Origin: Plasmodium malariae
Taxonomy: Eukaryota > Apicomplexa > Aconoidasida > Haemosporida > Plasmodiidae
Assembly: GCF_900090045.1 (NCBI RefSeq)
Contig: NC_041785.1
Location: 1,610,001 to 1,645,000 of the forward strand
Length of the DNA: 35,000 nucleotides
Direction: 5' to 3'
Shown: in pieces, positions 19,715 to 29,724 of the stretch
How positions within the stretch are numbered: the first letter of the stretch is position 1
How the letters are laid out: each line of letters opens with the position of its first letter
Position numbers and translations under genes: made by a program
The notes under the pieces: model-generated
The model's input: only the letters and a program-made list of their open reading frames with translations
Told to the model about the DNA's origin: nothing
Databases searched by the model: none

Positions 19715-19950
19715 TACATACATACATACATACATACATACATACATACATACATACATACATACATACATACATACATACATACATACATACATACATA
19801 CATACATACATACATACATACATACATACATACATACATACATACATACATACATACATACATACATACATACATACATACATACATACATACATACATA
19901 CATACATACATACATACATACATACATACATACATACATACATACATACA
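19715..19950. repeat. (TACA)59 microsatellite
   Basis: A perfect array of about 59 TACA units (236 bp) with no interruption that I can see, flanked by a (TA)n tract on its left. It begins about 125 bp upstream of the PUF3 start codon and so is probably in its 5' UTR or core promoter; on the transcribed strand it reads (TGTA)n. All frames stay open through it, giving false Met-Tyr-Val-Cys ORFs. Confidence 0.96.
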
Positions 19951-20470
19951 GATACTTATATTGTTTTTTTTCTTCTTCAATGCAAAACTTTTTTCCCTTT
20001 TAATTGTTTGGGCTCATAACGATAAAAAAGTATATTAATTGTATAAATGTAAGTACATTATTAGAATTCATATTTTTAAGGTTTCTTCTCAATTTCATAT
20101 TTTTCTCATAATTTGCACAATATACATCCGTAATTTTTTTTTTTTTTCCCTCCCATATTAAGTATCATATATCATTTTAAAGTACATATTTCGTGAACAT
20201 TGTATATTGCAGATATAATAAAAAATAAAAAAAATAAAAAAATAAAATAATTTTGTAAAAACTTGGCTTCATAACCCCAACAATGAACATGAAAATTTTG
20301 GTGAAGATTTTTTAGAAAATTAGTTTACTCATATTATTTGTTGCCCCTGAAAAAAAAATATATATCCGCAGTAGGATTACCATATATATTTATATGTAAT
20401 ATTATAATATATAACACAAATTCATATACATCATCTATATATATATATATGTAAAAACAATCTTCATTCT

Positions 20471-20503
<33 letters not shown>

Positions 20504-21171
20504 TTTGCACAATTTGATACCTATTTATAGTTCTCCTTTCCTTAATTCATTTCTATATTTTGTTGAATTTAAGCCCCCCCAAAAAAACTTCTTAACTTTT
20601 TAATGGAAGAAAAAATTAATATATTGTAATGCGGAGCGAAAGCACAGTAATCCATGGACCCACTACCCGCAATATATTTATATGCTTTATTTTGCGCCTT
20701 GTCATATCTGCAACAATAAATATATATCATCTATCTACATATAATATATATATATGTGCTTAAAGTTGTATATGTATAGGTATATATACATAAACATTAT
20801 AGATAAATATATATACTTATATAAATATGTACATGATGGTACTATATCATTAAGATATTTTTTTTTATTTTCTGGAAACTATAATATATAAAATATAACA
20901 AAATAATTTTGTAGAATGCATTTAAATTTTTTTCTTTTTAATTTTTACTTTCCTTAATAGTGTTAATTTTTAAAGAAGAAAATTTATCCTAAAAAGGAAG
21001 AGATTTAAGCTTATAATTTAATATAAAAAATTGAAAGAATAAAAGAAAAAGTGTACAAAATAAAACATTTATTAAAAATAATTTTATTAGAAATTTGTCG
21101 TTGAATTATTAAATTGTAGTTCAATGAGTATATTTAATTAAATTGCCTGAACAAGCAATAAAAATATAAAA

Positions 21172-21288
21172 AGAAAAATATTAAAATAAAAAAATATAAA
21201 ATAGAATACAAAAATAAAATATTAAAATAAAAAAATATAAAATAGCGTACAAAAATAAAATATTAAAATAAAAAAATAATAAAATACT
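21172..21288. repeat. 41-bp AT-rich tandem repeat, about 2.8 copies
   Basis: Copies beginning at 21181, 21222 and 21263 share TTAAAATAAAAAAATATAAA followed by AATAC/CGTAC and AAAAATAAAATA. The first two are almost identical and the third is truncated. It is non-coding and lies about 450 bp upstream of PDX1. Confidence 0.85.
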
Positions 21289-21609
21289 TGTAAATTTGTC
21301 ACTTTTACATTATAGGTATTAAAAATAAAAAAAGAAAATAATATTCTATATCTATATTTACGATGTAGTGAAGGATAAAAATTTTATAAAAGAAAATCTC
21401 AAAGTTATGCATATGTTATATGTATTATGTATAATGTATATTATATGTATATAAATATATATATATTTGCGTATAATTTTTTAGGAGTAATGCGAATATT
21501 TGAAAATTTTAAAAAAATAACTAAATGTTATTAAAATTGAAGTACCAATATCAGCTGAAAAAAATAAAATAATAAAATAACAGAGCAATATAAAGTAAAT
21601 GTAAAGTAA

Positions 21610-21630
21610 ATATATATGTATATGTATATA

Positions 21631-21665
<35 letters not shown>

Positions 21666-21688
21666 ATATATGTATATGTATATGTATA
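21610..21688. repeat. TATATG/TATA-rich microsatellite upstream of PDX1
   Basis: A run of TATATG and TATA units ends about 45 bp before the PDX1 start codon, so it most likely lies in the 5' UTR or at the transcription start region. It is bidirectionally open and produces minus-strand Tyr/Thr/Ile-His repeat ORFs that are not genes. Confidence 0.85.
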
Positions 21689-21733
21689 AAAAAAATTAGG
21701 ATAAAACGTAGCATTATGCAAGAATTGAAAAAA

Positions 21734-22624
21734 ATGGAGAATCACAAAGAGAGCGACGCAATAGTACTAAAACACGGATGGTGTGAAATGTTGAAAGGAG
21801 GAGTAATAATGGACGTAAAGAATGTAGAACAAGCAAAAATAGCGGAAGAGGCAGGCGCAATAGGTGTAATGGTTTTAGAAAATATCCCATCTGAATTACG
21901 AAGCAAAGAAAGTGTAGCTAGAAGTGTAGATCCTATAAAGATAGAAGAAATTAAAAAATGTGTTTCTATAAATGTATTAGCAAAAGTTAGAATAGGTCAC
22001 TTTGTAGAAGCACAAATTTTAGAAGAACTAAAAATCGATATGATTGATGAGAGCGAGGTTTTAACAATGGCAGATGAATTTAATCATATAGATAAACACA
22101 AATTTAAAACTCCATTTGTATGTGGTTGCACAAATTTAGGTGAAGCATTGAGAAGAATATCAGAAGGTGCTTCAATGATTAGAACAAAAGGGGAAGCAGG
22201 TACAGGTAATATTATTGAAGCAATTAAACATATTAGAACACTAAATAGTGAAATTAAATATGTTTGTGGCTTAGACGATAACGAAATTTACAATTATGCA
22301 AAGAAAATAAGGGCGCCAATTGATCTTTTATTACTTACAAGAAAATTAAAAAAATTACCAGTGGTTAATTTTGCTGCAGGAGGTGTAGCAACACCAGCAG
22401 ATGCTGCCATGTGCATGCAGTTAGGTATGGACGGTGTTTTTGTGGGTTCTGGAATCTTTGAAAGTGAGAATCCCAGGAAAATGGCTGCATCTATTGTTAC
22501 GGCCGTTAGCAATTTCAATAACCCAAAGATACTTTTAAATGTTAGTTTTAACTTAGGAAGAGCCATGTGTGGAAGTACCAAGATATCAGACAAATGGAAG
22601 AATAAAAATGAAGAACAGATCTAG
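21734..22624 (+). CDS. PDX1: Pyridoxal 5'-phosphate synthase, synthase subunit
   Basis: 296 aa from the chosen start. PDX1 (PdxS family) condenses ribose 5-phosphate, glyceraldehyde 3-phosphate and ammonia (supplied by the glutaminase PDX2) to pyridoxal 5'-phosphate, in the cytosol as a dodecamer. The (beta/alpha)8 barrel is intact. Asp27 lies in GGVIMDV, Lys84 in LAKVRIGHF is the first Schiff-base lysine, Lys152 in [11 protein letters not shown] the second, and the phosphate site includes [14 protein letters not shown] and [12 protein letters not shown]. An upstream in-frame ATG at 21716 would add six residues; the ATG at 21734 has the better context (AAAAAATGG) and gives the residue numbers known for the plasmodial enzyme. 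PDX2 is not in the window, as expected for an unlinked partner. Head-to-head with PUF3. Confidence 0.97.
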   Translation: MENHKESDAIVLKHGWCEMLKGGVIMDVKNVEQAKIAEEAGAIGVMVLENIPSELRSKESVARSVDPIKIEEIKKCVSINVLAKVRIGHFVEAQILEELKIDMIDESEVLTMADEFNHIDKHKFKTPFVCGCTNLGEALRRISEGASMIRTKGEAGTGNIIEAIKHIRTLNSEIKYVCGLDDNEIYNYAKKIRAPIDLLLLTRKLKKLPVVNFAAGGVATPADAAMCMQLGMDGVFVGSGIFESENPRKMAASIVTAVSNFNNPKILLNVSFNLGRAMCGSTKISDKWKNKNEEQI

Positions 22625-23860
22625 TTTATCATTTACGGAAATTTTAGCTTTTATTATTATTATTATTTTTTTTTTTTTCTCATTTCATTGCGATTTTAAT
22701 GTATATTTTGCCTTTTTTGTGTCCATTTTTTTACCTTACTTGTTGACATTTTATTCCTTATTTGTTTACATTTTTTTGCGTTATTTGTTTCCATTTTTTT
22801 TACTTTTTTTGTTTCAATCTTTTTGCATTTTTTGGATTTTTTTTACCCTTTTTTGTCATTTCGTATTGCTTTATGGTTTCCTTTTTAAAATCTTACTTTA
22901 ATTTTTTTATTCATCTCTCATTTTTATTTATTAGAACTCATGTGCAGTGCTGTGTATGTCCGAAAATGTAGGGAAAAAACGGTATATGCAAAAAATAATG
23001 TAAATATATGGATACATAAAAATATTACGTATGTTCACGTATGTGTGTGCTTAGTAGTTGTATATGTACATTTGTATTTGTATATGTCTTACGAACCTCA
23101 GTGGGCATTCCATAAATTCAAAGAAGACATGTTCGTAAAACCGTACCTTTGTATACGCAATGGGGGAATTTTTTATTAGTTACATGTTGATGCCGCGCAT
23201 ATTTCCGATTTTTGCACGTAATACTCTTTTTCCCGTGTTTACATATTTTCATATTACTATTATTAATATCATTTTTATCATATTAATATTTGAACGTTAT
23301 ATAATTAGCTATATTTGTATCATGGAAAAACATGTGTTATGAAAAAATTTACGTGCAAATTTTTTTCAAAGGTTTGCATGAATGTAAAATATGGCCGAAA
23401 AATCTTTAAGGGAAAGTCTAGTGACCTTCTAACAATTACATATAAGAGGAACATAAAAAGAATGGTCATTGTGCATTTTTCCTTATATTTTTACCATCAC
23501 ATTGAGAGAAGAGCTATGCAATTCGAAGATATTCAGCTTTAACCTGAAAAGGTAAATATTTTTGAACGGAAATAAGAAAGGGCGTAAAAAACACACACAC
23601 ACACATACACACACAAAGAAAAAGGAAAAGGAAAATTTTCAAAAAATTGAAAATTTAGTCCTTTTTTAACCTTTTGCTATTATCACAACCTTTTGACATA
23701 TTGTTATGCGTAAATGTTGAAGCACAAGAGTTTGCTTACGTGTTAAGAATAAGTATTTCACTGCACCTTTTGCTTTTTGCATTATTTAAGCATATATATG
23801 TAACTACAGCGAAGCGATAAACTGGGGAAGTTCATAGTATAAAAATTTGCATGTAAAGAC

Positions 23861-23899
<39 letters not shown>

Positions 23900-24959
23900 A
23901 ATGATCAATTAACAAAACCATGTGCACATTATGTATGCACGTATGAACATATGCACATCTGTTTGTAGCGCTTTTTAAAAGAATTAAATATACAAACGCG
24001 CATACAAATGCGTAAGGGGAGCTATTTTGTTTTCCTTTAAGATTTTTTTTTTTTTTCAGAATGAAAAAGTGCAACAGTATTTTTCTTGCACATTATATGT
24101 ACACACATATGCACGCATATACACACACACAAATATATATACATATATATGTATATAATCGCGTATATATGAAAATACACATTTTTATTTGTCTGTATTA
24201 ATTTTTTTGTACGACTTTGTTACGTGACAGTATTTTACTTTTAACGGTTAATTTTACTGAACAGTGCATAATGCTTTTTAATTTTTTTTTTTTTTTTTTT
24301 TTCGTAATAGTGTTAAATTAATACCTTTAATTTAATGAAGCGATGCATGCTTACAAAAAATACAAGATTATGAAAGAGGTATCTGTTTTAGCTAAATTTT
24401 GTGTAAGAACAGTTCACCCTTTGAATGTTACTATTTCTGATTAAACGATATAAGTGTGCATAAAAAATTTCTTGGTAATTAAGTAGTTAAATGTACCATT
24501 TCAAGGCACGTTACGCTTGTATCTACGCACTTCGTACATGCGTACGCGTACATACATGCATACACACGTAAGTATGTGTATGTAAATATATATACATGCG
24601 CGCATGAATGTAACATGCATGTGCTAGTATTTTTTATTTTATTTTTTTTTAATTTACATATGCACACTTATTGAAGAGCTTCCCTAATTTTTATCCTGTT
24701 TAAAATTGTGCACTTACGTACAATCACTCGATTGTATGTACGTATACATATACATATATGTATATATATACTCATACGTGTAAATATACGCACAAAGGTG
24801 TAAATATACACGCGTATGTGTATTTGTTTATACACCCATGCATTCTCATTGCTCGAGGAAACACTCGAGTGCACGCTTTTTCCTGAGCTCCATTCCGTGC
24901 TGCCATTTTTGTTAACACGAAAGGGGGGGGAAGAATAAAATCGGAAGAGAAAGAGGAAA
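22625..24959. other. Intergenic: PDX1 3' flank and methyltransferase-fusion 5' flank
   Basis: From 22655 to about 22910 the plus strand is strongly T-rich with imperfect TTTACTTATTTGTTTCCATT-like phrases, probably the PDX1 3' UTR. From 22930 to 23545 composition is more mixed and three overlapping short frames follow one another on the plus strand. A CA-rich tract lies at 23591-23616, poly(A) at 23866-23899 and T-runs at 24044-24057 and 24280-24302. Near the next gene (24480-24880) are many GTAC-rich and ACGT-containing palindromes and a CTCGAG inverted repeat. No gene that I can defend. Confidence 0.55.
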
Positions 24960-27900
24960 ATGATTGGGGGAGAAGTGATTGTTGAAAAGAATCCATCAAC
25001 GAAATACTGTGTTGCTAGGAAGGAGTTGCTATGTGACAGTATAATATGGGACATGCTACAAAATTATTATAAAAAAGCAACTATAAATGCATGGAAGGAA
25101 AATGTGGTACCGTCTTTTGTAACTAGTAATAGCAAGCTAGCTAAGGATTATGCACGGGTAATAGTAAACTATATGAAAGACTATTTTAACAGTAGTGAAT
25201 GTGATCGTAACGTGCCAATATATATATTAGAGATAGGTGCAGGACATGGTAAGTTTACTTATTTAATATTAAGAGCATTGTCAAAATATAAGAAATTTTT
25301 TAAAAGTATGAATATACCTGAACGAGCATTTGTTTATGTATTTACAGATATTGCAAAGGATAATATAAATTACTGTATGAATAATGAAAGGTTAAAAAAA
25401 TATATAAATACAGGGGATAGTTATGATCAAACATATGTTAGTAAAAACAATTCATATTATGATTCTGAATATGAAAAGAATGAATTGATAAAAAATTATG
25501 ACTCTTCTACAAATAGTTCCAATTATTCTTCTTCATATAACGAAACGAATTATTCAGATGAAAAGGTAAAAAATTATTCTAATTTTTCTATGCTAGATTT
25601 TGCATTTTTTGATGGAAATGAAACAAGTGATAAGATATATTTAGAAGTAGCAAAAAAGTATGTACCATCAAACACACCTATAGTGCTCATATGTAATTAT
25701 GTACTCGACTCTTTACTAACTGATGCATGGATTGTGAATGGAACAAATAGTTTTAAAAGAGCCCTGTTATCTGTATATTCACCCAAAGAAGAAGAAGACA
25801 AAACTAATGCGGACATCATGCTTAGAATGTCCGTTACTTGGGATTGGATAGATATCAATATTGATAATGAAATTAAAAAGGAAAAAACAAATAAACCATC
25901 TGATTATCTGCGCAAGTATGAAGATATATACACTGTTTTGAAATTATACTCTTATTTTAACCAAGACTTATCTTTTGTATTACCAGTTGGAGCATTTATT
26001 TTATTTAAAAGGATTCTAAAGCTTAGTAATAATAAACTACTTTGCTTAATAGGGGACAAGGGTTATCAGTCATATGAAGAATTTCGAGGATATAGAGATC
26101 CACATATAGTAGTTCATGGTAGTCTTTCTTTTATGGTAAATTTAAATGCAATATGCCTTTTTTTTCTGTCACTGGGTGGGTACTATATATATACCCCATA
26201 CTCTGATACGTTTCAAATAGTAACTCTTCTGATGCACCCTAAGGGGAATGTACATGTACAGAAGAGTAATATCGAAACATCCACTGGGGCTGTTATGACG
26301 AATAGTTGTGGTGGTAGAGGTAGTGGTACTGCTGCGAAGGGTGCCAATGCTTCCAGTGGTGGTGCGAGTGACCCGAGTTGTTCTCCTTCTCATTATAACT
26401 CCTTAGCAGAACAACTAGATGATAACACAACCAAAAAAAAAAGAGATCCATACATAATTGAATACTTTAAGAAAAACTCAAAGGATTACCTAAAGAGCAG
26501 ATATTATAAAGACAAGTGTAACAACTTAACAAGTACAATGACGAAAAGTAGTAAATGTGTTTCTGCAAATTATACAAAATATTGTGCAAACTCAGAAAAA
26601 GTATATAGAAAAATGAAAAAAATGAATTTAAAAAATTTGAATGATATGACTATAAAATTTGGAGGTACTATAACATCATTTTCTGATAATGTAGAACAAT
26701 TTCCTCCTGACCTGTTAATTAGTTGGCAAAAATCTGTCATTCATAATATTAATAATAATACATCTAATGTGAATATAAAGGAGTTAATATCACTCCTCAG
26801 GTATTCGAATTATGACTCAGATGTATTCTTTAATATCAGAAAATCTTTTACCAATTTGGCATCATACCCGAATATTAATGGTAGAACCGAAAAAGATATA
26901 CTACTAGATATAAAAGAATGTTATGATAACTATTATTCATTAAAAAATGATGAAGATATTGCTGATGCGTGCGGTCATATGTGTATGAAATTTGGAAAAT
27001 TTGAAAAGGCTATTTTTTATCTTAAAGAAAGTTTACGTAATTTTAAAAATAGTAGACATTCATCTACATATATTAATATAGCATCATGTTACAAAGTACT
27101 GGGTAACTATAGAAAATCTCTTAAGTTTATCAGGTCAGCTATTAAATTATCAAAAAAGGAAAAGAAAAGGAAAAGTTATCCTTCTAATAATATTTCTCAT
27201 TCTTATGATTTACTATATAGCATTCAACTATGTTCAAATCCAATTACGTATGCTATCATAGGACTGGGTTACTATATTCAAAATGATGGTCTCTACTTTC
27301 TATCATTTGAAAACAGGATCAAGTTAAAATATATTATCCTTCTGTCGAAAGAAGAAGAAAGAGTCTTAAAGTTTATGAACACAAAGTTTAAGCATTCAGA
27401 TTATGACAGAACTAGCAAACATGTGGACCTTTCCCAAATAAAGGTTATTAAAATGTACGAAGGAAATAGAGTGTATTCGTTGGAGCATTTTGGCTTCTTG
27501 GATTATCCCACGAACAACCATATGGACTCCCCTTCAGAAGACAAAGTGGAGCCAGGATTAGAGACAACATCGTCATTAACGGAAGGAGTAGGGGAAGTAG
27601 TAGTGGAAAAATTAGGAGGAAATGTAAACAAAATACCGAACTGCTACCCACGCGCAGAGGAGCTTAAAACTAATTTGGTGGAAATACTGGAAAAGCATAC
27701 CTTCGAATTTTGCGTAATTGATGCCCCATGGGTTATCAAAGCAGATATCGCTGAGTTGATGTTAGATAAGTCTAGACATATATTTACATATGGTACTTTA
27801 GCTGATACATCTAAACGTTCTTTAGAAGTTATTTCGAAGTATAATGAAGTTGCTAAGCAAATTAGTTGGGTAAATAATAACTATATTAATGATGAATGCT

Positions 27901-28973
27901 TATATGAAGCTAGGGAGGCTTTAAACTATATTAAAGATATCACTTCAATAACAGTAACACATTATAGTATGAACGTATATAATAATCAAAATGAATGCAT
28001 TGCTTGTAGAGACATTCTAACGGATGATTTGTGTTGCATCTTAAATATACTGCAAGTTGTTCTTAGCTTCAACTTAACTGGCATAACGGCCAATTTCTCC
28101 AAAGGTGAAAATTTGCCAAGTGGGAATGCAAACAAAGGTGAGAAAGTGCATATAGGTGTGGAGGCAAACGCAGATGCAGAAGCAGAAGCAGATGTTGGTG
28201 CAAAAGGTAATAACCCCATAGAGCAATACGTCTGTCTCTCTGGAATTATCATGTTTACGCAAAATAAATCGGTATCAGAAGAAAGGAACATATATGGAAA
28301 CTACTTACTAATGAACAACAAAAATGAAGAATTTGTCACAAGTATTAGTATCGTTGGGATGCTTGGTTGCTTATGTTTAAAAAAAACATTATCGAATTGG
28401 TCTATCCATGTATTTAATATTAATAATGAAAAAATATTTGACAAGTCTGGAAGAATAGCAGCTAGCCAAAATGCCAATGATGTGTTTATTAATCAATATT
28501 TAATAAAAACGAATGGAAGAAATAACAACATTAAACATATCAATGAGTATGATTTAAAAGGCTCTTGTAAGGGCTCCAGTGAATCCATTGACTCTGATAT
28601 TGATATCTTAGAATTTTCTTCTTCCGATGATGATCATGATGATAACGAAAATTATTTAGAACAGGACGTGGAAAAGGAAAAAACTAAAAAAGAATATGAC
28701 AAAATGAGATCGAAAGAGGTAAATATATCACATCATAAGGAAAATGATTGTGACAACCTGTTCATGGATAGAAATTTAGAAATACTTAAAAACATCCCTG
28801 GTAAGAGATTTTATTCAATCGGTAAAGACGTTTATGAAAACATAAATCTTGATGAAAATTTTGTTGACATTACTGTTAATAATATTTGCTTTTACTCAAG
28901 AATTGTGGAAGGAATAAACATGTCTTACAAAAAAGGAGGAATGATGATTAACTTTAAGTACAATGTGGTCTAA
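24960..28973 (+). CDS. Putative fusion: MidA/NDUFAF7-like methyltransferase + TPR + degenerate Gfo/Idh-like module
   Basis: 1337 aa, single exon. Three modules can be read. (a) Residues about 50-440 resemble MidA/NDUFAF7 (DUF185) SAM-dependent methyltransferases: motif I LEIGAGHGKFTYLIL (about 89-103), an acidic end of strand 2 (YVFTDIA), IVLICNYVLDSL (about 240), then LCLIGDKGYQSYEEF and HIVVHGSLSFMVNLNAI (about 360-397), matching the late conserved blocks of that family. (b) Residues about 664-727 form two TPR-like helix pairs (FGKFEKAIFYLKESL; LGNYRKSLKFIRSAI). (c) Residues about 760-1150 follow the order of Gfo/Idh/MocA oxidoreductases: ITYAIIGLG, FEFCVIDAPWVIKADIAELM, HIFTYGTLADTSKRSLEVI, then DDLCCILNILQVVL. 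The Gly-rich loop lacks its third Gly and the usual Glu-Lys-Pro is replaced, so this part may bind without catalysis. Low-complexity inserts (170-200, 440-480) and an acidic region near 1210-1245 are present. Module (a) is fairly sure, (c) is inference. Confidence 0.62.
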   Translation: MIGGEVIVEKNPSTKYCVARKELLCDSIIWDMLQNYYKKATINAWKENVVPSFVTSNSKLAKDYARVIVNYMKDYFNSSECDRNVPIYILEIGAGHGKFTYLILRALSKYKKFFKSMNIPERAFVYVFTDIAKDNINYCMNNERLKKYINTGDSYDQTYVSKNNSYYDSEYEKNELIKNYDSSTNSSNYSSSYNETNYSDEKVKNYSNFSMLDFAFFDGNETSDKIYLEVAKKYVPSNTPIVLICNYVLDSLLTDAWIVNGTNSFKRALLSVYSPKEEEDKTNADIMLRMSVTWDWIDINIDNEIKKEKTNKPSDYLRKYEDIYTVLKLYSYFNQDLSFVLPVGAFILFKRILKLSNNKLLCLIGDKGYQSYEEFRGYRDPHIVVHGSLSFMVNLNAICLFFLSLGGYYIYTPYSDTFQIVTLLMHPKGNVHVQKSNIETSTGAVMTNSCGGRGSGTAAKGANASSGGASDPSCSPSHYNSLAEQLDDNTTKKKRDPYIIEYFKKNSKDYLKSRYYKDKCNNLTSTMTKSSKCVSANYTKYCANSEKVYRKMKKMNLKNLNDMTIKFGGTITSFSDNVEQFPPDLLISWQKSVIHNINNNTSNVNIKELISLLRYSNYDSDVFFNIRKSFTNLASYPNINGRTEKDILLDIKECYDNYYSLKNDEDIADACGHMCMKFGKFEKAIFYLKESLRNFKNSRHSSTYINIASCYKVLGNYRKSLKFIRSAIKLSKKEKKRKSYPSNNISHSYDLLYSIQLCSNPITYAIIGLGYYIQNDGLYFLSFENRIKLKYIILLSKEEERVLKFMNTKFKHSDYDRTSKHVDLSQIKVIKMYEGNRVYSLEHFGFLDYPTNNHMDSPSEDKVEPGLETTSSLTEGVGEVVVEKLGGNVNKIPNCYPRAEELKTNLVEILEKHTFEFCVIDAPWVIKADIAELMLDKSRHIFTYGTLADTSKRSLEVISKYNEVAKQISWVNNNYINDECLYEAREALNYIKDITSITVTHYSMNVYNNQNECIACRDILTDDLCCILNILQVVLSFNLTGITANFSKGENLPSGNANKGEKVHIGVEANADAEAEADVGAKGNNPIEQYVCLSGIIMFTQNKSVSEERNIYGNYLLMNNKNEEFVTSISIVGMLGCLCLKKTLSNWSIHVFNINNEKIFDKSGRIAASQNANDVFINQYLIKTNGRNNNIKHINEYDLKGSCKGSSESIDSDIDILEFSSSDDDHDDNENYLEQDVEKEKTKKEYDKMRSKEVNISHHKENDCDNLFMDRNLEILKNIPGKRFYSIGKDVYENINLDENFVDITVNNICFYSRIVEGINMSYKKGGMMINFKYNVV

Positions 28974-29724
28974 CGCTCATGCGCAATTGCAGTTTATATG
29001 CGAACGGGCAATTTCCCATATATATATCCATTCGTGTATGTATGAACACATGTGTATGTTTTTGTGCATTGGAGGGGAGTTTATACACTCACACTTGAGA
29101 GCGTCCTATTCATCGTAATGATGCACACGTATCACACGATGCGTATGGACCATACTGCGCATTTTTTTTACCATCTAACATTTCTCACTTTTTTTTTTTT
29201 TTTCTTTTTTATCAAAACTTTTGCAATATTTTTGGGTACTTGTTATAATGCATATTTTACGGATACATGTGTAGTCCTAAATAAAAAAAAAAAAAAAAAA
29301 AAAAATGAACCCACAAGCACAAAAAAAAAAAAAAGAGCCAAAAGGGTCAATATCGGCAAAATTGGCAAAAATGAACATTCACAATTTTTTCAAAAAAAAA
29401 AAAAATTCTAATTAAATAAAGATGCGTACATATGACCAGGCAGGAGAGGCTGTTCTTTTAAGGAACATTAAACAATTTAAAAATGTACATGAACCAGCAT
29501 GCGAATTTATAGACAAACGTACTAATATATGTACATTAGAACTTATATGTATTTATATTTGAACATATCGATGCGTTGCTAGATATGCGTAAGCGCAGAC
29601 GCGCCTTTAAAAGCATACAAAATACTGCTCTGAAATATATACGTAGAACAACGCGTTTCGACGTGTAATGTAATGCAGTGAGCTACAAGTTGCTTCGGTA
29701 CGCTACATGTATACCCTACGTGGC
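28974..29724. other. Intergenic: convergent 3' ends of the fusion gene and the sigma factor
   Basis: Contains T- and A-runs (29189-29203, 29284-29305, 29321-29334, 29392-29404) and GTATG-type simple sequence around 29030-29060. A plus-strand 119-codon frame (29052-29411) is mostly Phe and Lys runs read from the homopolymers and is not credible. No RNA gene seen. Confidence 0.65.

Larger units (their letters stand above)
19592..21733. other. Intergenic: divergent PUF3/PDX1 promoter region
   Basis: Holds the TACA array close to PUF3, T-runs at about 20129-20140 and 20472-20500, an unusual GC-richer patch at 20625-20680 with inverted repeats, a 41-bp tandem repeat (21172-21288) and a TATATG-rich tract (21610-21688) ending about 45 bp before the PDX1 start. 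No protein gene is visible. Confidence 0.65.

Noticed and set aside
19610..19980. Minus-strand frames of about 100 residues over the TACA array
   Set aside because: Same reason: a perfect tetranucleotide array open in all frames, with no non-repeat protein sequence of useful length.
29052..29411. 119-codon plus-strand frame in the convergent spacer
   Set aside because: Mostly Phe and Lys runs from homopolymers; no conserved motif.
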